A stretch of 64,000 bases of DNA, from NCBI GenBank assembly GCA_041191405.1, contig JBEEOW010000001.1, positions 62,001 to 126,000 of the forward strand. The letters run 5' to 3'. Source of the stretch: JBEEOW01 sp041191405 (GTDB taxonomy: Bacteria > Bacteroidota > Bacteroidia > Cytophagales > UBA9547). The translations under genes and the position numbers were made by a program. The notes beneath the pieces are model-generated. The model was not told where the DNA came from and made no database searches. It saw nothing but the letters and a program-made list of their open reading frames with translations. Numbering within the stretch: position 1 is the first letter of the stretch; each line of letters starts with the position of its first letter. Positions 44,459-54,073 of this stretch are shown here, one piece after another.

Positions 44459-44899
44459 ATGAGAGTTGATTTAAAAGGAAATATTATAATTATTAAACAG
44501 AATTGGTTTAGGGATTTTGTTTTTAACCTTGTATTTGTTGGACTAATTTCTTTAGTACCAAGTTTATATCATAAAAGCTATATGATGTATATTGTATTAT
44601 TTTTAACCTTATCAATAATATTTTTGATTTTAGTTTTATTAATCCAATTATTCGTTTTTTCGAAGGTAGAAATTAACAATGCTACAAAATCAATTTTACT
44701 AACCAAATCATTTTTAGGAATTCAAATTCAATCTAAAACCTATTTAAATTTTAATGTAGAATTACTTGGGTTTTCAAATGGTGGGAAGCTTAACAATAAT
44801 GTTTTAATTTATTATACTTTAAAATTAATTAAACTTGATTTGAAAAATAAATACTTAATATTAAGTCAAATTGATATGTGGAAAACTGGATATTTTTAA
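44459..44899 (+). CDS. small membrane protein of unknown function
   Basis: A 146-aa protein with two membrane helices (about 24-38 and 44-70), a short cytoplasmic start (MRVDLKGNIIIIKQNW) and a C-terminal soluble part rich in beta (SKVEINNATKSILLTKSFLGI). The layout is that of a PH-like or YdbT-like membrane protein, but I cannot assign a family. I use the ATG at 44459; an in-frame TTG at 44420 is a weaker alternative. It stands alone after the bioB terminator and has no obvious partner. Confidence 0.55.
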   Translation: MRVDLKGNIIIIKQNWFRDFVFNLVFVGLISLVPSLYHKSYMMYIVLFLTLSIIFLILVLLIQLFVFSKVEINNATKSILLTKSFLGIQIQSKTYLNFNVELLGFSNGGKLNNNVLIYYTLKLIKLDLKNKYLILSQIDMWKTGYF

Positions 44900-45265
44900 T
44901 CTACAGAGTATCTGAATACTAGTTGTTTCAAACTTGTAAATTTTGTTTTAATTCCTTCATTTGGGCAGGAGCTAGCTTTAATTCCAACCCATTGGATTTT
45001 TATAGTTTTATAAAACGACGCATGCGTCGTCTCTACAATTTTATATAAAATTTAAACTTTTGTAGAGACGTGGCATGCCACGTCTTTTTAATAAGATTTT
45101 TTCATCAATAGAAATCTCAATTATTTAAAAATTCTATCAAATATAAAATACCTAAAATAAGTATATACTTGTTTCTATTTTTCGTAAACACTACGGCTTT
45201 ACAGTCCGAGTATTGTGAAACAAAAAAGTCTCTAAATATTTTCCACTATTTAAATTTTAATAAAA
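44900..45265. other. 366-bp gene-free spacer
   Basis: The spacer between the small membrane protein and the SDR gene holds no gene that I can support. It contains the compound inverted repeat at 45015-45085 and AT-rich flanks. Short frames here overlap the start of the SDR gene and have no codon or motif support. Confidence 0.5.
45015..45085. repeat. compound inverted repeat with two palindromic ends
   Basis: Left end: ACGACGCATGCGTCGT (45015-45030), a perfect 16-bp palindrome. Right end: AGACGTGGCATGCCACGTCT (45066-45085), a perfect 20-bp palindrome. GTCTCTACAA (45028-45037) and TTGTAGAGAC (45060-45069) pair across the middle. It could fold as three linked stems and resembles a small non-autonomous mobile or REP-like element. 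Confidence 0.75.
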
Positions 45266-46693
45266 ATGAAAGTATTACTAACAGGGGCAACAGGTTATAT
45301 AGGCAAACGCTTATTACCTGTATTAGTGGAACAAGGTCATCATGTTGTTTGCTGTGTGAGGGATGTAGATCGATTTAATCCTCCCATTTCTTTAATGGCA
45401 AATATTTCAGTAATTGAAATTGACCTTCTTGATAATTCATCTCTTAAAAATATTCCTAAGGATATTGATGTTGCTTATTATTTAGTTCATTCAATGTCGG
45501 CTACGAAAGATTATAAATTATTTGAACAGCAATCCGCAGTAAACTTTCGTAATTCATTAGCTGAAACATCAATAAAACATGTAATTTATTTAAGTGGAAT
45601 TGTTAATGATTCGGCTCTTTCTGAACATCTTTCATCAAGAAAAACTGTTGAAGAAGAGCTAGAAAAAGGCAATTATCATTTTACTTGCCTGAGAGCAGGT
45701 ATAATAATTGGTTCGGGTAGTGCTTCATTTGAGATTATTCGAGATTTAGTTGAAAAACTTCCAATCATGATTACTCCAAAATGGTTACTTACTAAATGTC
45801 AACCAATTGGAATTTCTGATGTAATTCTATTTTTATCTAGATGTATGCTAAATGAAAAAACATTTGATAAAAATTTTGATATTGGTTGTGATGATATTTT
45901 GACTTATAAAGAAATGCTTTTGGGGTTTGCTCAAGTACGAAAATTAAATCGTACCATTTTTACTGTACCAGTAATGACTCCAAAATTGTCAGCCTATTGG
46001 TTATATTTTGTTACTTCTACTTCCTATAATCTTGCTACATCATTAGTTGATAGTATGAGAGTTGAAGTGGTTTGTAGGGATAATTCATTAAATAAATTAC
46101 TTGATATTCAGCCTATTTCGTATCAAGAATCGCTAAAACGAGCCTTTAAAAAAATAGAAAACAACGAAATAGTTTCAAGTTGGAAAGATGCTTATGTAAG
46201 TAGTGGTTCCAAAATAGATATTTCAGAATTTATAACAGTGCCGTCGTATGGTTGCTATAAAGATAAGCGAACAAGAGTAATTGACAATCGAGAATTATGT
46301 ATCGATAAAATTTGGAGTATCGGAGGTAAAAATGGTTGGTATCATGGTAATTGGCTATGGAAAATAAGAGGTTATATTGATAAATTGTTTGGTGGAGTAG
46401 GGTTGAGGAGAGGTCGAACCAATCAAACAACAATCTCTATCGGAGATTCTTTAGATTTTTGGAGAGTTCTATATGCAAATAAAGCAGAAGGTAGATTACT
46501 TCTTTTTGCAGAAATGAAATTACCAGGTGAAGCATGGCTTGAATTTAAAGTTGAAGGAGTTCTTTTAACCCAAATTGCCACCTTCCGACCACTTGGTTTA
46601 TGGGGAAGATTGTATTGGTTATCAGTATTTCCATTTCATGGATATATATTTAGTGGTTTGTTAAAAAAACTAACTGATGAAAATGAAATATAA
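45266..46693 (+). CDS. SDR-type NAD(P)-binding protein with C-terminal DUF2867
   Basis: A 475-aa two-domain protein. Residues 1-290 form an atypical short-chain dehydrogenase: TGATGYIGKRLLPVL (cofactor loop, 6-20), then YYLVHSMS, and IKHVIYLSGIV. The rest (about 300-475) matches DUF2867, with WSIGGKNGWYHGNWLWKIRGYIDKLFGG and LLLFAEMKLPGEAWLEF. The layout is that of YbjT-like proteins, of unsettled function and probably acting on a quinone or lipid near the membrane. It stands alone and is followed by a strong terminator. Confidence 0.85.
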   Translation: MKVLLTGATGYIGKRLLPVLVEQGHHVVCCVRDVDRFNPPISLMANISVIEIDLLDNSSLKNIPKDIDVAYYLVHSMSATKDYKLFEQQSAVNFRNSLAETSIKHVIYLSGIVNDSALSEHLSSRKTVEEELEKGNYHFTCLRAGIIIGSGSASFEIIRDLVEKLPIMITPKWLLTKCQPIGISDVILFLSRCMLNEKTFDKNFDIGCDDILTYKEMLLGFAQVRKLNRTIFTVPVMTPKLSAYWLYFVTSTSYNLATSLVDSMRVEVVCRDNSLNKLLDIQPISYQESLKRAFKKIENNEIVSSWKDAYVSSGSKIDISEFITVPSYGCYKDKRTRVIDNRELCIDKIWSIGGKNGWYHGNWLWKIRGYIDKLFGGVGLRRGRTNQTTISIGDSLDFWRVLYANKAEGRLLLFAEMKLPGEAWLEFKVEGVLLTQIATFRPLGLWGRLYWLSVFPFHGYIFSGLLKKLTDENEI

Positions 46694-46807
46694 ATTATAA
46701 TGAAATGTAACTCTGCTTTGTAAAATTTAAGAAAACCATGGGTTGAAACACTAGGACAATGAAATTTACGTGACAAAGTAAAGGTAGTTTAACTTTAATT
46801 AAAACTC

Positions 46808-46853
46808 AAAATCTCAGCAGTAAACGGTAAAGTCGGGTTACTGCTGAGATTTT
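46808..46853 (+). terminator. rho-independent terminator
   Basis: AAAATCTCAGCAGTAA-type arm (46808-46823) and its exact complement (46838-46853) form a 16-bp stem with a 14-base loop, followed by a T-rich stretch. It lies 115 bases after the SDR gene stop. Confidence 0.8.
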
Positions 46854-46986
46854 ATGTTTTTAATCTATCCATTTGGATTTTTTTAGCGACAAATTCCATT
46901 CAATATTTGCCCACAAAATACGTTTAATTAAAATAAATATTTAATTTGCTACTGATTTCAATAATCTAAGTTTTAAAATAATCATT

Positions 46987-49950
46987 ATGAATAAGTATTC
47001 ATTAAAGAAATGGGTTGCGTTATTATTGTTAACGTATTCGTCTGTAAGTTTTTCACAAACCACAACTACTACTCAAAAGTATGAAGTTCAAACTGTTACT
47101 GAAGGGAAATACAGCTACCAAACTGTTACAAACGATCCTCTAAAAGCTCGTATTTATACTTTACCAAATGGTTTGAAAGTTTATTTAACTGTTTATAAAG
47201 ATGCACCTCGTATTCAAACTTATATCGCTGTAAAAGCAGGTAGTAAAAACGACCCAAGCACAGCAACTGGTTTGGCACATTATCTTGAACACATGCTTTT
47301 TAAAGGTACAAGTAGTTTTGGTACTTTAAACTGGGAAAAAGAAAAGCCTTTGTTGGCTCAAATTGAAAATATTTACGAAACTTATCGCAAAACTACTGAT
47401 GTAAAATTGCGCAAAAAATTATATCACCAAATTGACTCCATTTCGGGTGTGGCTGCAACTTTTGCCATTGCCAATGAATATGATAAAATGTTAGGTGCAA
47501 TTGGTGCAGAAGGTACAAATGCTTACACTTCATTTGAGCAAACGGTGTATGTAAATGATATTCCTTCGAATCAAGTGGAGCGTTGGGCTCAAATTGAAGC
47601 AAATCGTTTTGGAGAGTTTGTACCACGTTTGTTTCATACTGAGTTAGAGGCTGTTTACGAAGAAAAAAACAGAGGTTTGGATAATGATAGAACCAAAGTT
47701 TGGGAAGCAATTTTTTCAGGATTATATCCAAAACATCAATATGGTACACAAACAACTATTGGTACTGTTGAGCATTTAAAAAATCCATCTATCAAAGAAA
47801 TTAAGAAATATTTCGATGCTTATTATGTGCCAAATAATATGGCAATTTGTATGAGTGGAGACATAAATCCGGAAGAAACTATTGCTTTGATTGACAAATA
47901 TTTTGGAGTATTAAAACCAAAATCGGTTCCAAGTTTTAAAGTTATTAAGGAAGCTCCAATTACTGCACCTGTTGTAAAAACAGTATTAGGTCCTGATGCT
48001 GAAAGTGTTTCATTGAGTTTTAGAGGAGGAAATATTCATTCAAGAGAATCATTGTTGTTAGAAATGGTTAGTACTATGCTTTCGAATTCGCAAGCTGGTT
48101 TGATTGACCTAAACTTGAACCAACAACAAAAATTAATGGGCGGACACGCATTTTCTATGCGATTAAAAGATTATTCGGCAATTACTTTAGGTGGTAAACC
48201 AAAAGCTGGTCAAACGCTTGAGCAAGTGCGTGATTTGTTATTAGGTCAACTTGAATTGATTAAAAAAGGAGATTTTGATGATAACTTAATGCAAGCTGTA
48301 ATCAATGATTACAAAATCAGCACTATGCGTTCTTATGAAGAAAATAAAAACAGAGCTGATGCTTTTGTTGATGCTTTTATATTAGATCAAAACTGGACAG
48401 AATCGGTGGCATTTATTGATAATTTGGCAAAATTAACTAAAAAGGATATTGTTGATTTTTCAAATACATTCTTTAAAAATAACTATGTAATTGTTTATAA
48501 AAGAACAGGTGTTGACTCAACAATTAAAAAAGTTGAAAAACCTCAAATTACACCTGTAACCGTGAATAGAGAATCACAATCAATGTTTTACAAATATGTG
48601 ATGGCACAAGAAGCAAGTATTATGACTCCAGTATTTGTTGATTATGAGAAAGATATTACAAAATTTGCATTGAAAAACGGTACACCTGTTCATTACAAAG
48701 TGAATCAAGAAAATGGTATTTTTAATTTATACTATCAATTTGAACTTGGTTCAAACTCAAATCCTAAAATTGGTATTGCATTAAGTTATCTTAAATACTT
48801 AGGAATCAATGGAAAAGATGCTGAAACATTGCAAAAAGATTTCTATAATTTAGGTTGTAGTTATGATGTAATGGTAGGTGAAAACAAAGTGTATTTTACT
48901 TTAAGTGGTTTAAATGAAAATCTAGCCAAAGCATTGCCATTATTTGAAGAAGTGTTAAAAAATCCACTTCCAAATGAAGATGCTTTAAAAGAATTGGTTT
49001 CTGATATTTTAAAATCAAAAGCGGATGCTAAACGCAATAAAAAAGTAATACTTAATTCAGCATTAGTAAGTTATGCTAAATATGGTAAAGTGTCTCCATT
49101 TACTAGTAGCTTAAAAGAAACAGAATTAAAAAGTTTAACAAGTGCTGAGTTAATTACATTGATAAAAAGCTTGTCAAATTACAAACATAAAGTATTATTC
49201 TATGGTACATCATCAACTGATGAATTGACTAATTTGTTAAATACTAGTCATGCCACAACTGCTGTGCTCGCTGAATTGCCACCTGTTAAAAATTACACTG
49301 AACTTGATTTTACTGAAAATGAAGTACTTTGGGTAAATTATGATATGGTTCAGGCTGAGTTAATGATTTTAAGTAAATCACTACCATATAATTATTCGGC
49401 AACACAAGCACCAATTATTAGTATGTATAATGAGTATTTTGGTGGAGGAATGAGTAGTATAGTTTTCCAAGAAATTAGAGAGTCGAAAGCTTTGGCTTAT
49501 GCTTGTAAATCAAATTATTCGCAAGCTAGAGAGTTGGGTAAATCAAACTATAATGTTTCGTATATTGGTACGCAAGCTGATAAATTAAAAGAAGCATTAG
49601 CTGCAATGCAAGAGTTATTGAAAAACATGCCAGAGGCAAGTACAACATTCAATTCAGCAAAAGAAGCAATAGTTAATTCAATTGAAACACAAAGAATTAC
49701 AAAACAAGATGTGTTGATTAACTATGAAAATGCATTGATGCTTGGGCAGAAATATGATGTTAGAGCTGATATTTACAACGGAGTGAAAAAAGTAACTTTT
49801 GCTGATATTGTTAAATTTCAAAAAGAAAACATCAGTAATGCAAAACAAAAAATCCTTGTTATTGGCTCAAAAGATAAATTAGATTTCTCGGTACTTCAAC
49901 AATACGGCAAAGTAAGAGAAGTTACTTTGGAAGAGATTTTTGGATATTAA
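46987..49950 (+). CDS. secreted M16-family zinc metallopeptidase (two-half type)
   Basis: A 987-aa periplasmic peptidase. The signal peptide ends SFSQ (residue 24). The first half has the inverted zinc motif HYLEH (H98, E101, H102) and the downstream Glu in ELEAVYEEKNRGLDND, so it is catalytically competent. The second half (from about 550) has the fold's inactive partner, with the R-Y pair region in FGGGMSSIVFQEIRESKALAY. This single-chain layout is that of pitrilysin-like and Bacteroidota M16 enzymes that degrade small unfolded peptides. It lies between a terminator at 46.8 kb and one at 49.96 kb, so it is monocistronic. Confidence 0.92.
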   Translation: MNKYSLKKWVALLLLTYSSVSFSQTTTTTQKYEVQTVTEGKYSYQTVTNDPLKARIYTLPNGLKVYLTVYKDAPRIQTYIAVKAGSKNDPSTATGLAHYLEHMLFKGTSSFGTLNWEKEKPLLAQIENIYETYRKTTDVKLRKKLYHQIDSISGVAATFAIANEYDKMLGAIGAEGTNAYTSFEQTVYVNDIPSNQVERWAQIEANRFGEFVPRLFHTELEAVYEEKNRGLDNDRTKVWEAIFSGLYPKHQYGTQTTIGTVEHLKNPSIKEIKKYFDAYYVPNNMAICMSGDINPEETIALIDKYFGVLKPKSVPSFKVIKEAPITAPVVKTVLGPDAESVSLSFRGGNIHSRESLLLEMVSTMLSNSQAGLIDLNLNQQQKLMGGHAFSMRLKDYSAITLGGKPKAGQTLEQVRDLLLGQLELIKKGDFDDNLMQAVINDYKISTMRSYEENKNRADAFVDAFILDQNWTESVAFIDNLAKLTKKDIVDFSNTFFKNNYVIVYKRTGVDSTIKKVEKPQITPVTVNRESQSMFYKYVMAQEASIMTPVFVDYEKDITKFALKNGTPVHYKVNQENGIFNLYYQFELGSNSNPKIGIALSYLKYLGINGKDAETLQKDFYNLGCSYDVMVGENKVYFTLSGLNENLAKALPLFEEVLKNPLPNEDALKELVSDILKSKADAKRNKKVILNSALVSYAKYGKVSPFTSSLKETELKSLTSAELITLIKSLSNYKHKVLFYGTSSTDELTNLLNTSHATTAVLAELPPVKNYTELDFTENEVLWVNYDMVQAELMILSKSLPYNYSATQAPIISMYNEYFGGGMSSIVFQEIRESKALAYACKSNYSQARELGKSNYNVSYIGTQADKLKEALAAMQELLKNMPEASTTFNSAKEAIVNSIETQRITKQDVLINYENALMLGQKYDVRADIYNGVKKVTFADIVKFQKENISNAKQKILVIGSKDKLDFSVLQQYGKVREVTLEEIFGY

Positions 49951-49957
49951 TTGCTTT

Positions 49958-49996
49958 AAAATCAGTTGTTTTTGTGATAGGAAACAACTGATTTTT
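49958..49996 (+). terminator. rho-independent terminator of the M16 peptidase gene
   Basis: AAAATCAGTTGTTT (49958-49971) pairs with AAACAACTGATTTT (49982-49995) and is followed by TTAATTAATT. It begins 8 bases after the stop codon. Confidence 0.75.
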
Positions 49997-50031
49997 AATT
50001 AATTCTATTTTAGTATGTTATTAAATATATT

Positions 50032-50197
50032 AACCACATAGATACATTGGTTTTCAATAATTTTTAATTTTATTTATGTAAAACTTTAGTTTCTATGCAT
50101 TTGCAAAAAAAAGTTATTTCAAAAAATAAAAGAATATCATAGAAAAATCATAAATGATTTTAAAATCAAAAATATAAATCTATGTTTCTATGTGGTT
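50032..50197. repeat. inverted repeat with CCACATAGA ends
   Basis: AACCACATAGATACAT (50032-50047) and ATGTTTCTATGTGGTT (50182-50197) are inverted copies with one mismatch, 134 bases apart, enclosing AT-rich DNA without a gene. The 16-bp ends and the size suggest a MITE-like or other dispersed element. It lies in the 344-bp space after the M16 peptidase; I see no target-site duplication. Confidence 0.6.
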
Positions 50198-50247
50198 GAA
50201 AAATAGTTGACTCAAAATTTCAAACTTGTAGAAAATAGCAATAAAAA

Positions 50248-50268
50248 TTCCGAGACAATTTCTCGGAA
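50248..50268 (+). promoter_or_regulatory. hairpin upstream of the lipoprotein start
   Basis: TTCCGAGA (50248-50255), CAATT, TCTCGGAA (50261-50268) form an 8-bp stem with a 5-base loop, ending 26 bases before the ATG at 50295. It may stabilise or regulate the 5' end of the mRNA; no known riboswitch is recognised. Confidence 0.35.
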
Positions 50269-50294
50269 ATTCAAAATATTAAATCAAACGAATC

Positions 50295-50747
50295 ATGAAA
50301 AAACAATCAATTGTATGCATTTTGTTAATCTCTCTTTTAGCTTGCGACAAAGTAAAAGAGAAAACGAAACAAACAATAAACGAAGGGGGAGAAGTAGTTG
50401 GGAAAACAGCTACCGAATTTGTAGAAGGTGTTTCGGAAGGAATTGATAAAACCTTAGAATGTAAAATAGAATTACAGCCTAGTGTTTCATCCGCTGGATT
50501 GAAAACTGGCTCATTTTCAATTCAAAGTGATTCTACAGGAGGTAAAAACAATTTGCTAACCATCTATTTTATTTTTGATAAAGACTTTAAAAAAGAAGTA
50601 CTTGTGAAAGCTTTTGATAAATCGGGTTTAGAAATTGGAAGGTCAAAACAAACCATCACCGCAAAAGCTGGCGAAGCAAAATACTTTGATTTTAAGTTCG
50701 ATAAACGTACTTATATCGAAGCAAAAAGCAAAATTACAGTAGAATAA
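50295..50747 (+). CDS. lipoprotein of unknown function
   Basis: A 150-aa lipoprotein with lipobox SLLAC (Cys17). Residues 18-55 are a lysine-rich amphipathic helix (DKVKEKTKQTINEGGEVVGK). From about 55 the protein is a beta-sandwich-like domain of the form 'lqPsvssaGLKTGSFSIQSDST ... NNLLTIYFIFDKDFKKE'. I do not recognise the family. It is 28 bases upstream of a GT39-like membrane protein, so it may be part of the glycan locus, but the function is unrelated in sequence. A small hairpin precedes it. Confidence 0.75.
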   Translation: MKKQSIVCILLISLLACDKVKEKTKQTINEGGEVVGKTATEFVEGVSEGIDKTLECKIELQPSVSSAGLKTGSFSIQSDSTGGKNNLLTIYFIFDKDFKKEVLVKAFDKSGLEIGRSKQTITAKAGEAKYFDFKFDKRTYIEAKSKITVE

Positions 50748-50775
50748 ATATTTTATTTAAGGTTTAATAATCAAT

Positions 50776-52293
50776 ATGTTTACTCAAAAATTTAGAAATT
50801 TTACAGATACCAAATGGTTTTTAATACTTGGTATTGCATTAAGTTTTGTACTACATTCATTTTTCTTTAATAACCCACCGAGGTATATGCACACTTGGCG
50901 ACAAACAATAACGCTGTCAGTTGCTAGGAATTTTTATGAAGAAGAAATGAATATCCTTAAACCTAGAGTTGATAATCGTTATGATACTAAAGGAATTACA
51001 GGATGTCAGTTCCCTAGTTATGAATATTTACTTGCTAATATTTACAAAGTAACTGGCGAGAATTATTTTGTACAAAGAGTGTATGCTTATGCTTGGCATT
51101 TGTTAGGTGTTGCTGGAATTTACTTTTTGGCATTATTATTAACTAAAAACAGAAAAATAGCCAATTATTCTTTGTGGATATACCTTTGGTCGCCCATGCT
51201 GTTTTATTATGGTATATCAGCTTTGCCCGATAATACAGCTTTGCCAATGTCAATTTGGGGATTGTATTTTTGTATTCGATGGATAAATAAATTAGCTAAC
51301 ATCGAACATGAAAATGCCAATTTATTTTACTTGGGTTGGATGGCTTTGTTTACCTCAGCTTTGGCAGGTATGACCAAAATGCAATACTTAGCTTTTGGCT
51401 TTTTTGTGATTTCTTATGTGTTCCATTACAGAAATAACATTTACATAACCAAATGGTTAGCTTTAAGTATTTTCGGAGGTATTGTAGCAACTTTAACTTT
51501 AGGTTGGTATAAATATGCCAATTATCTTATTGAGCAAAGTGGATTTTCTGATTTTGTAGTGAGTGTGGCTTTTGATAAAGATATTGCAAAAGGTTTAAAA
51601 ACATTGTCTTCAAATTTAATTAGTTCACTGCCAGAAAATATTTTAAACTTTTCTTCATTTACATTTTTTGTAATTGGTATTTACTGGGCTTTCAAAAACA
51701 AAATCCACAAAACCGTTTTGGGAGTTTCTATGTTGGTTTGGGTGGTTGTATTTATAGGTTACCACATTATAGAATTGAGCAAAATGGGCGACCATGATTA
51801 CTATATGATGCCTTATATGCCAATTTTAGTTATGGTTGCAGCGTATGGTGCTTATAAAGTTGATGTTGTATTTAATAAAAAATGGATTTTAGTTTTGTTG
51901 ATTTTAATTCAACCGGTTTTGGTATTTGTTAGAATTATAATTCCTGGATTTTTGAACAAAGACCCACGAGTTCCTATTGAATTATATGAATCTGAAAGTA
52001 GAACAAAACTTCAAAAAGCTGTACCTAATAATGCTTTGTGTTTAGTTGGTCCTGATGTATCAAAATGTATAAACTATTATTTTATACACAAAAAAGGTTT
52101 TGGTTTCTGTACTAATGAAGAATTATTAGACAAAAATAAACAAGGTCAAATACATCTTGAAAATTATATTCAAAGAGGGGCAAAATATATTTATACAAAT
52201 TCTAGTGATTTGTTATCTAATGATTTAATGAAATCTCATTTGGATAGTTTGGTTTTAAAAGAAGGTGAATTTTATGTTTATAAACTAAAATAG
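50776..52293 (+). CDS. multi-spanning membrane glycosyltransferase, GT39/ArnT-like
   Basis: A 505-aa membrane protein with about ten hydrophobic helices. The N-terminal loop FNNPPRYMHTWRQTITLSVARNFYEEE precedes the second helix, as in ArnT/PMT-type transferases, where a first extracytoplasmic loop carries the catalytic acids. Such enzymes use polyprenyl-phosphate sugars as donors on the periplasmic face. A C-terminal soluble part (about 400-505) follows the last helix. I infer a role in glycolipid or O-glycan synthesis with the next three genes. The donor or acceptor cannot be read from sequence. Confidence 0.7.
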   Translation: MFTQKFRNFTDTKWFLILGIALSFVLHSFFFNNPPRYMHTWRQTITLSVARNFYEEEMNILKPRVDNRYDTKGITGCQFPSYEYLLANIYKVTGENYFVQRVYAYAWHLLGVAGIYFLALLLTKNRKIANYSLWIYLWSPMLFYYGISALPDNTALPMSIWGLYFCIRWINKLANIEHENANLFYLGWMALFTSALAGMTKMQYLAFGFFVISYVFHYRNNIYITKWLALSIFGGIVATLTLGWYKYANYLIEQSGFSDFVVSVAFDKDIAKGLKTLSSNLISSLPENILNFSSFTFFVIGIYWAFKNKIHKTVLGVSMLVWVVVFIGYHIIELSKMGDHDYYMMPYMPILVMVAAYGAYKVDVVFNKKWILVLLILIQPVLVFVRIIIPGFLNKDPRVPIELYESESRTKLQKAVPNNALCLVGPDVSKCINYYFIHKKGFGFCTNEELLDKNKQGQIHLENYIQRGAKYIYTNSSDLLSNDLMKSHLDSLVLKEGEFYVYKLK

Positions 52294-52311
52294 TGTTTAT
52301 TCAAAATACAG

Positions 52312-52348
52312 TTTTGGTTATAAAATAAAAAAAAATCACTTACTTTGC
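52312..52348 (+). promoter_or_regulatory. candidate promoter of the glycosyltransferase-epimerase pair
   Basis: TTTTGG (52312-52317), a 23-base AT-rich spacer, then TACTTTGC (52341-52348), 15 bases before the ATG. The octamer is the same as that before both UspA genes; the spacer is longer than usual. Confidence 0.35.
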
Positions 52349-52363
52349 CTTAGATTTAATAAG

Positions 52364-53089
52364 ATGACGAATCAAGTACCTCCCAATCAAGATATTGAAT
52401 TATCAGTAATTATACTTTGCTACAGAGCCGAAGAATCAATTATTGATTTTGCAAATAGAACAGCACTTTTAGCTAGTAAAATTTCAGATAATTATGAAAT
52501 AGTATTAGTAGGTAATTATATTGAAGGTTCTAACGACAGAACTAAAGATGTAGTAACTAAACTTGCTGCAGAAAACCCAAGATATAGAGCTATTTGCAAA
52601 CCCAAACAAGGTATGATGGGTTGGGACATGAAAGAAGGTTTGAATTTTGCGAGAGGTCAATATTTATGTGTAATTGACGGTGATGGTCAATTTCCATTGG
52701 AAAGTATTGAACTGTGTTTTAATAAGATAAAAAACAGTAATTATCAATTAGTTAAAACATACAGAACTACTCGTAACGATGGTTTGTACAGAAAAACTAT
52801 TTCGATGGTTTATAATCTGTTATTTTCAGTTTTATTCCCAGGTTTAAATTCAAGAGATGTAAATTCAAAACCTAAAATTATGACTCGTCAAGCTTATGAA
52901 GCAATGATTTTGAATTCGGAAGATTGGTTCATTGACGCTGAAATAATGTTGAATATTAGAAAGTTGAAGTTGCCATTTTATGAATTTCCGGTTGAGTTTT
53001 TAGAACTTGAAGGAAGAGCTTCATTCGTGAAATTTAAAGCAATTTTTGAGTTTATAAGAAATTTAATTGTTTATAGAATCAAAAATTAA
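52364..53089 (+). CDS. glycosyltransferase family 2, DPM1/polyprenol-phosphate type
   Basis: A 241-aa soluble GT-A transferase, short for GT2 and similar to dolichyl-phosphate-mannose synthase types that make polyprenyl-phosphate sugars. LSVIILCYRAEESI is the opening strand. CVIDGDGQFPLESI contains the DxD-like metal motif and DWFIDAEIMLNIRK the acid. There is no C-terminal membrane helix. It may supply the donor for the GT39-like protein upstream. It is coupled to the epimerase gene downstream by a one-base overlap (TAATG). Confidence 0.85.
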   Translation: MTNQVPPNQDIELSVIILCYRAEESIIDFANRTALLASKISDNYEIVLVGNYIEGSNDRTKDVVTKLAAENPRYRAICKPKQGMMGWDMKEGLNFARGQYLCVIDGDGQFPLESIELCFNKIKNSNYQLVKTYRTTRNDGLYRKTISMVYNLLFSVLFPGLNSRDVNSKPKIMTRQAYEAMILNSEDWFIDAEIMLNIRKLKLPFYEFPVEFLELEGRASFVKFKAIFEFIRNLIVYRIKN

Positions 53090-53973
53090 TGTCAAAAATC
53101 AAGGTTTTTGTAACGGGTGCAAGTTCTGAAATAATTCAAGATTTCATTTCAATTTGCGACCCAAGTGAATATCATTTTTATTGTTTAACTCGTCAATCTG
53201 GTTTTAAAAACTATTCCAATATTACTTGGGTTTTCGGTGATTTATTGAATATTAATTCATATAGCAATGAATTGATTAGTTGTGATTTAATCATACATGC
53301 AGCAGCAATAACACATTCATTTACTGAGGAACCATACTTTGAAGTTAATTTTAAAGCAACCCAAAAATTAGTAGATTTATTTGCTCAATTTCCTGAAAAA
53401 AAGTTTGTTTTTATTAGTTCACGTACAGCATCCATTGAAAGTGGTGCTTATGGAGAATCTAAATTTTTAGCTGAAAATTATATCAAACAAAAACTTGCTA
53501 ATTGGTTAATTATTAGACCATCAGAAGTTTTTGGTACTACAAAAAATGAAGCAATTGCACAGTTGATTCAAGATGCGAGTCAAAAGAAAATAATGCTTTG
53601 TCCTGTTGGGATGAAAAGTGCCATGTTTCCTATTTTTGTTAATGATTTAAACCAGTTGATGTATGAAGCAATTTTTATCAAAAAATTGAATCAAGAAATT
53701 TTACATTTAAATGGAAATGAGAGTTTTACTTTTTATTCCTTGATAACATTGGTGAATAAAATCTTAGGAAATAAAACTTTAATTATTCCAATTCCTAAAA
53801 TCGGAATGTACTGTATTGCATTTTTACTAAAACTTTTCAAAATTAATGTTGGAGTAATGCCTGATCAAATTCCAAGATTATATTCATCAAAACAACATTC
53901 AACAATTGATTTTAAATTTTTTACAATTGAAACATTTATAAAAAAGCATTTTAGTAAAACTGAAAATCATTGA
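53089..53973 (+). CDS. NAD-dependent epimerase/dehydratase family protein
   Basis: A 294-aa extended short-chain dehydrogenase. It opens with IKVFVTGASSEIIQDFIS (G-x-x-x-x-x variant of the cofactor loop). DLIIHAAAITHSF (the HAAA motif), FVFISSRTASIESGAYGESKFLAEN (catalytic Ser-Tyr-Lys as Y-x3-K), and NWLIIRPSEVFG are present. The cofactor Gly-rich loop is less canonical than usual. Nucleotide sugar is the likely substrate, from context with two glycosyltransferases. It is translationally coupled to the GT2 gene. Confidence 0.85.
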   Translation: MSKIKVFVTGASSEIIQDFISICDPSEYHFYCLTRQSGFKNYSNITWVFGDLLNINSYSNELISCDLIIHAAAITHSFTEEPYFEVNFKATQKLVDLFAQFPEKKFVFISSRTASIESGAYGESKFLAENYIKQKLANWLIIRPSEVFGTTKNEAIAQLIQDASQKKIMLCPVGMKSAMFPIFVNDLNQLMYEAIFIKKLNQEILHLNGNESFTFYSLITLVNKILGNKTLIIPIPKIGMYCIAFLLKLFKINVGVMPDQIPRLYSSKQHSTIDFKFFTIETFIKKHFSKTENH

Positions 53974-54073
53974 TTTAATTGTTCTTCAAATCAATACTTT
54001 TCTCAATTAATTATTAGGTTTTTACAAAAAATAGCGATATTTACTGAATAATTGTCCACACAAAAAATCGTTA

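Noticed and set aside
45169..45378. 69-aa frame before the SDR gene
   Set aside because: It overlaps the start of the SDR gene in another frame and has no motif or conserved start context.
47393..47755. 120-aa minus-strand frame inside the M16 peptidase gene
   Set aside because: It is antisense to the catalytic half of the peptidase, which has a complete HxxEH motif in the plus frame.
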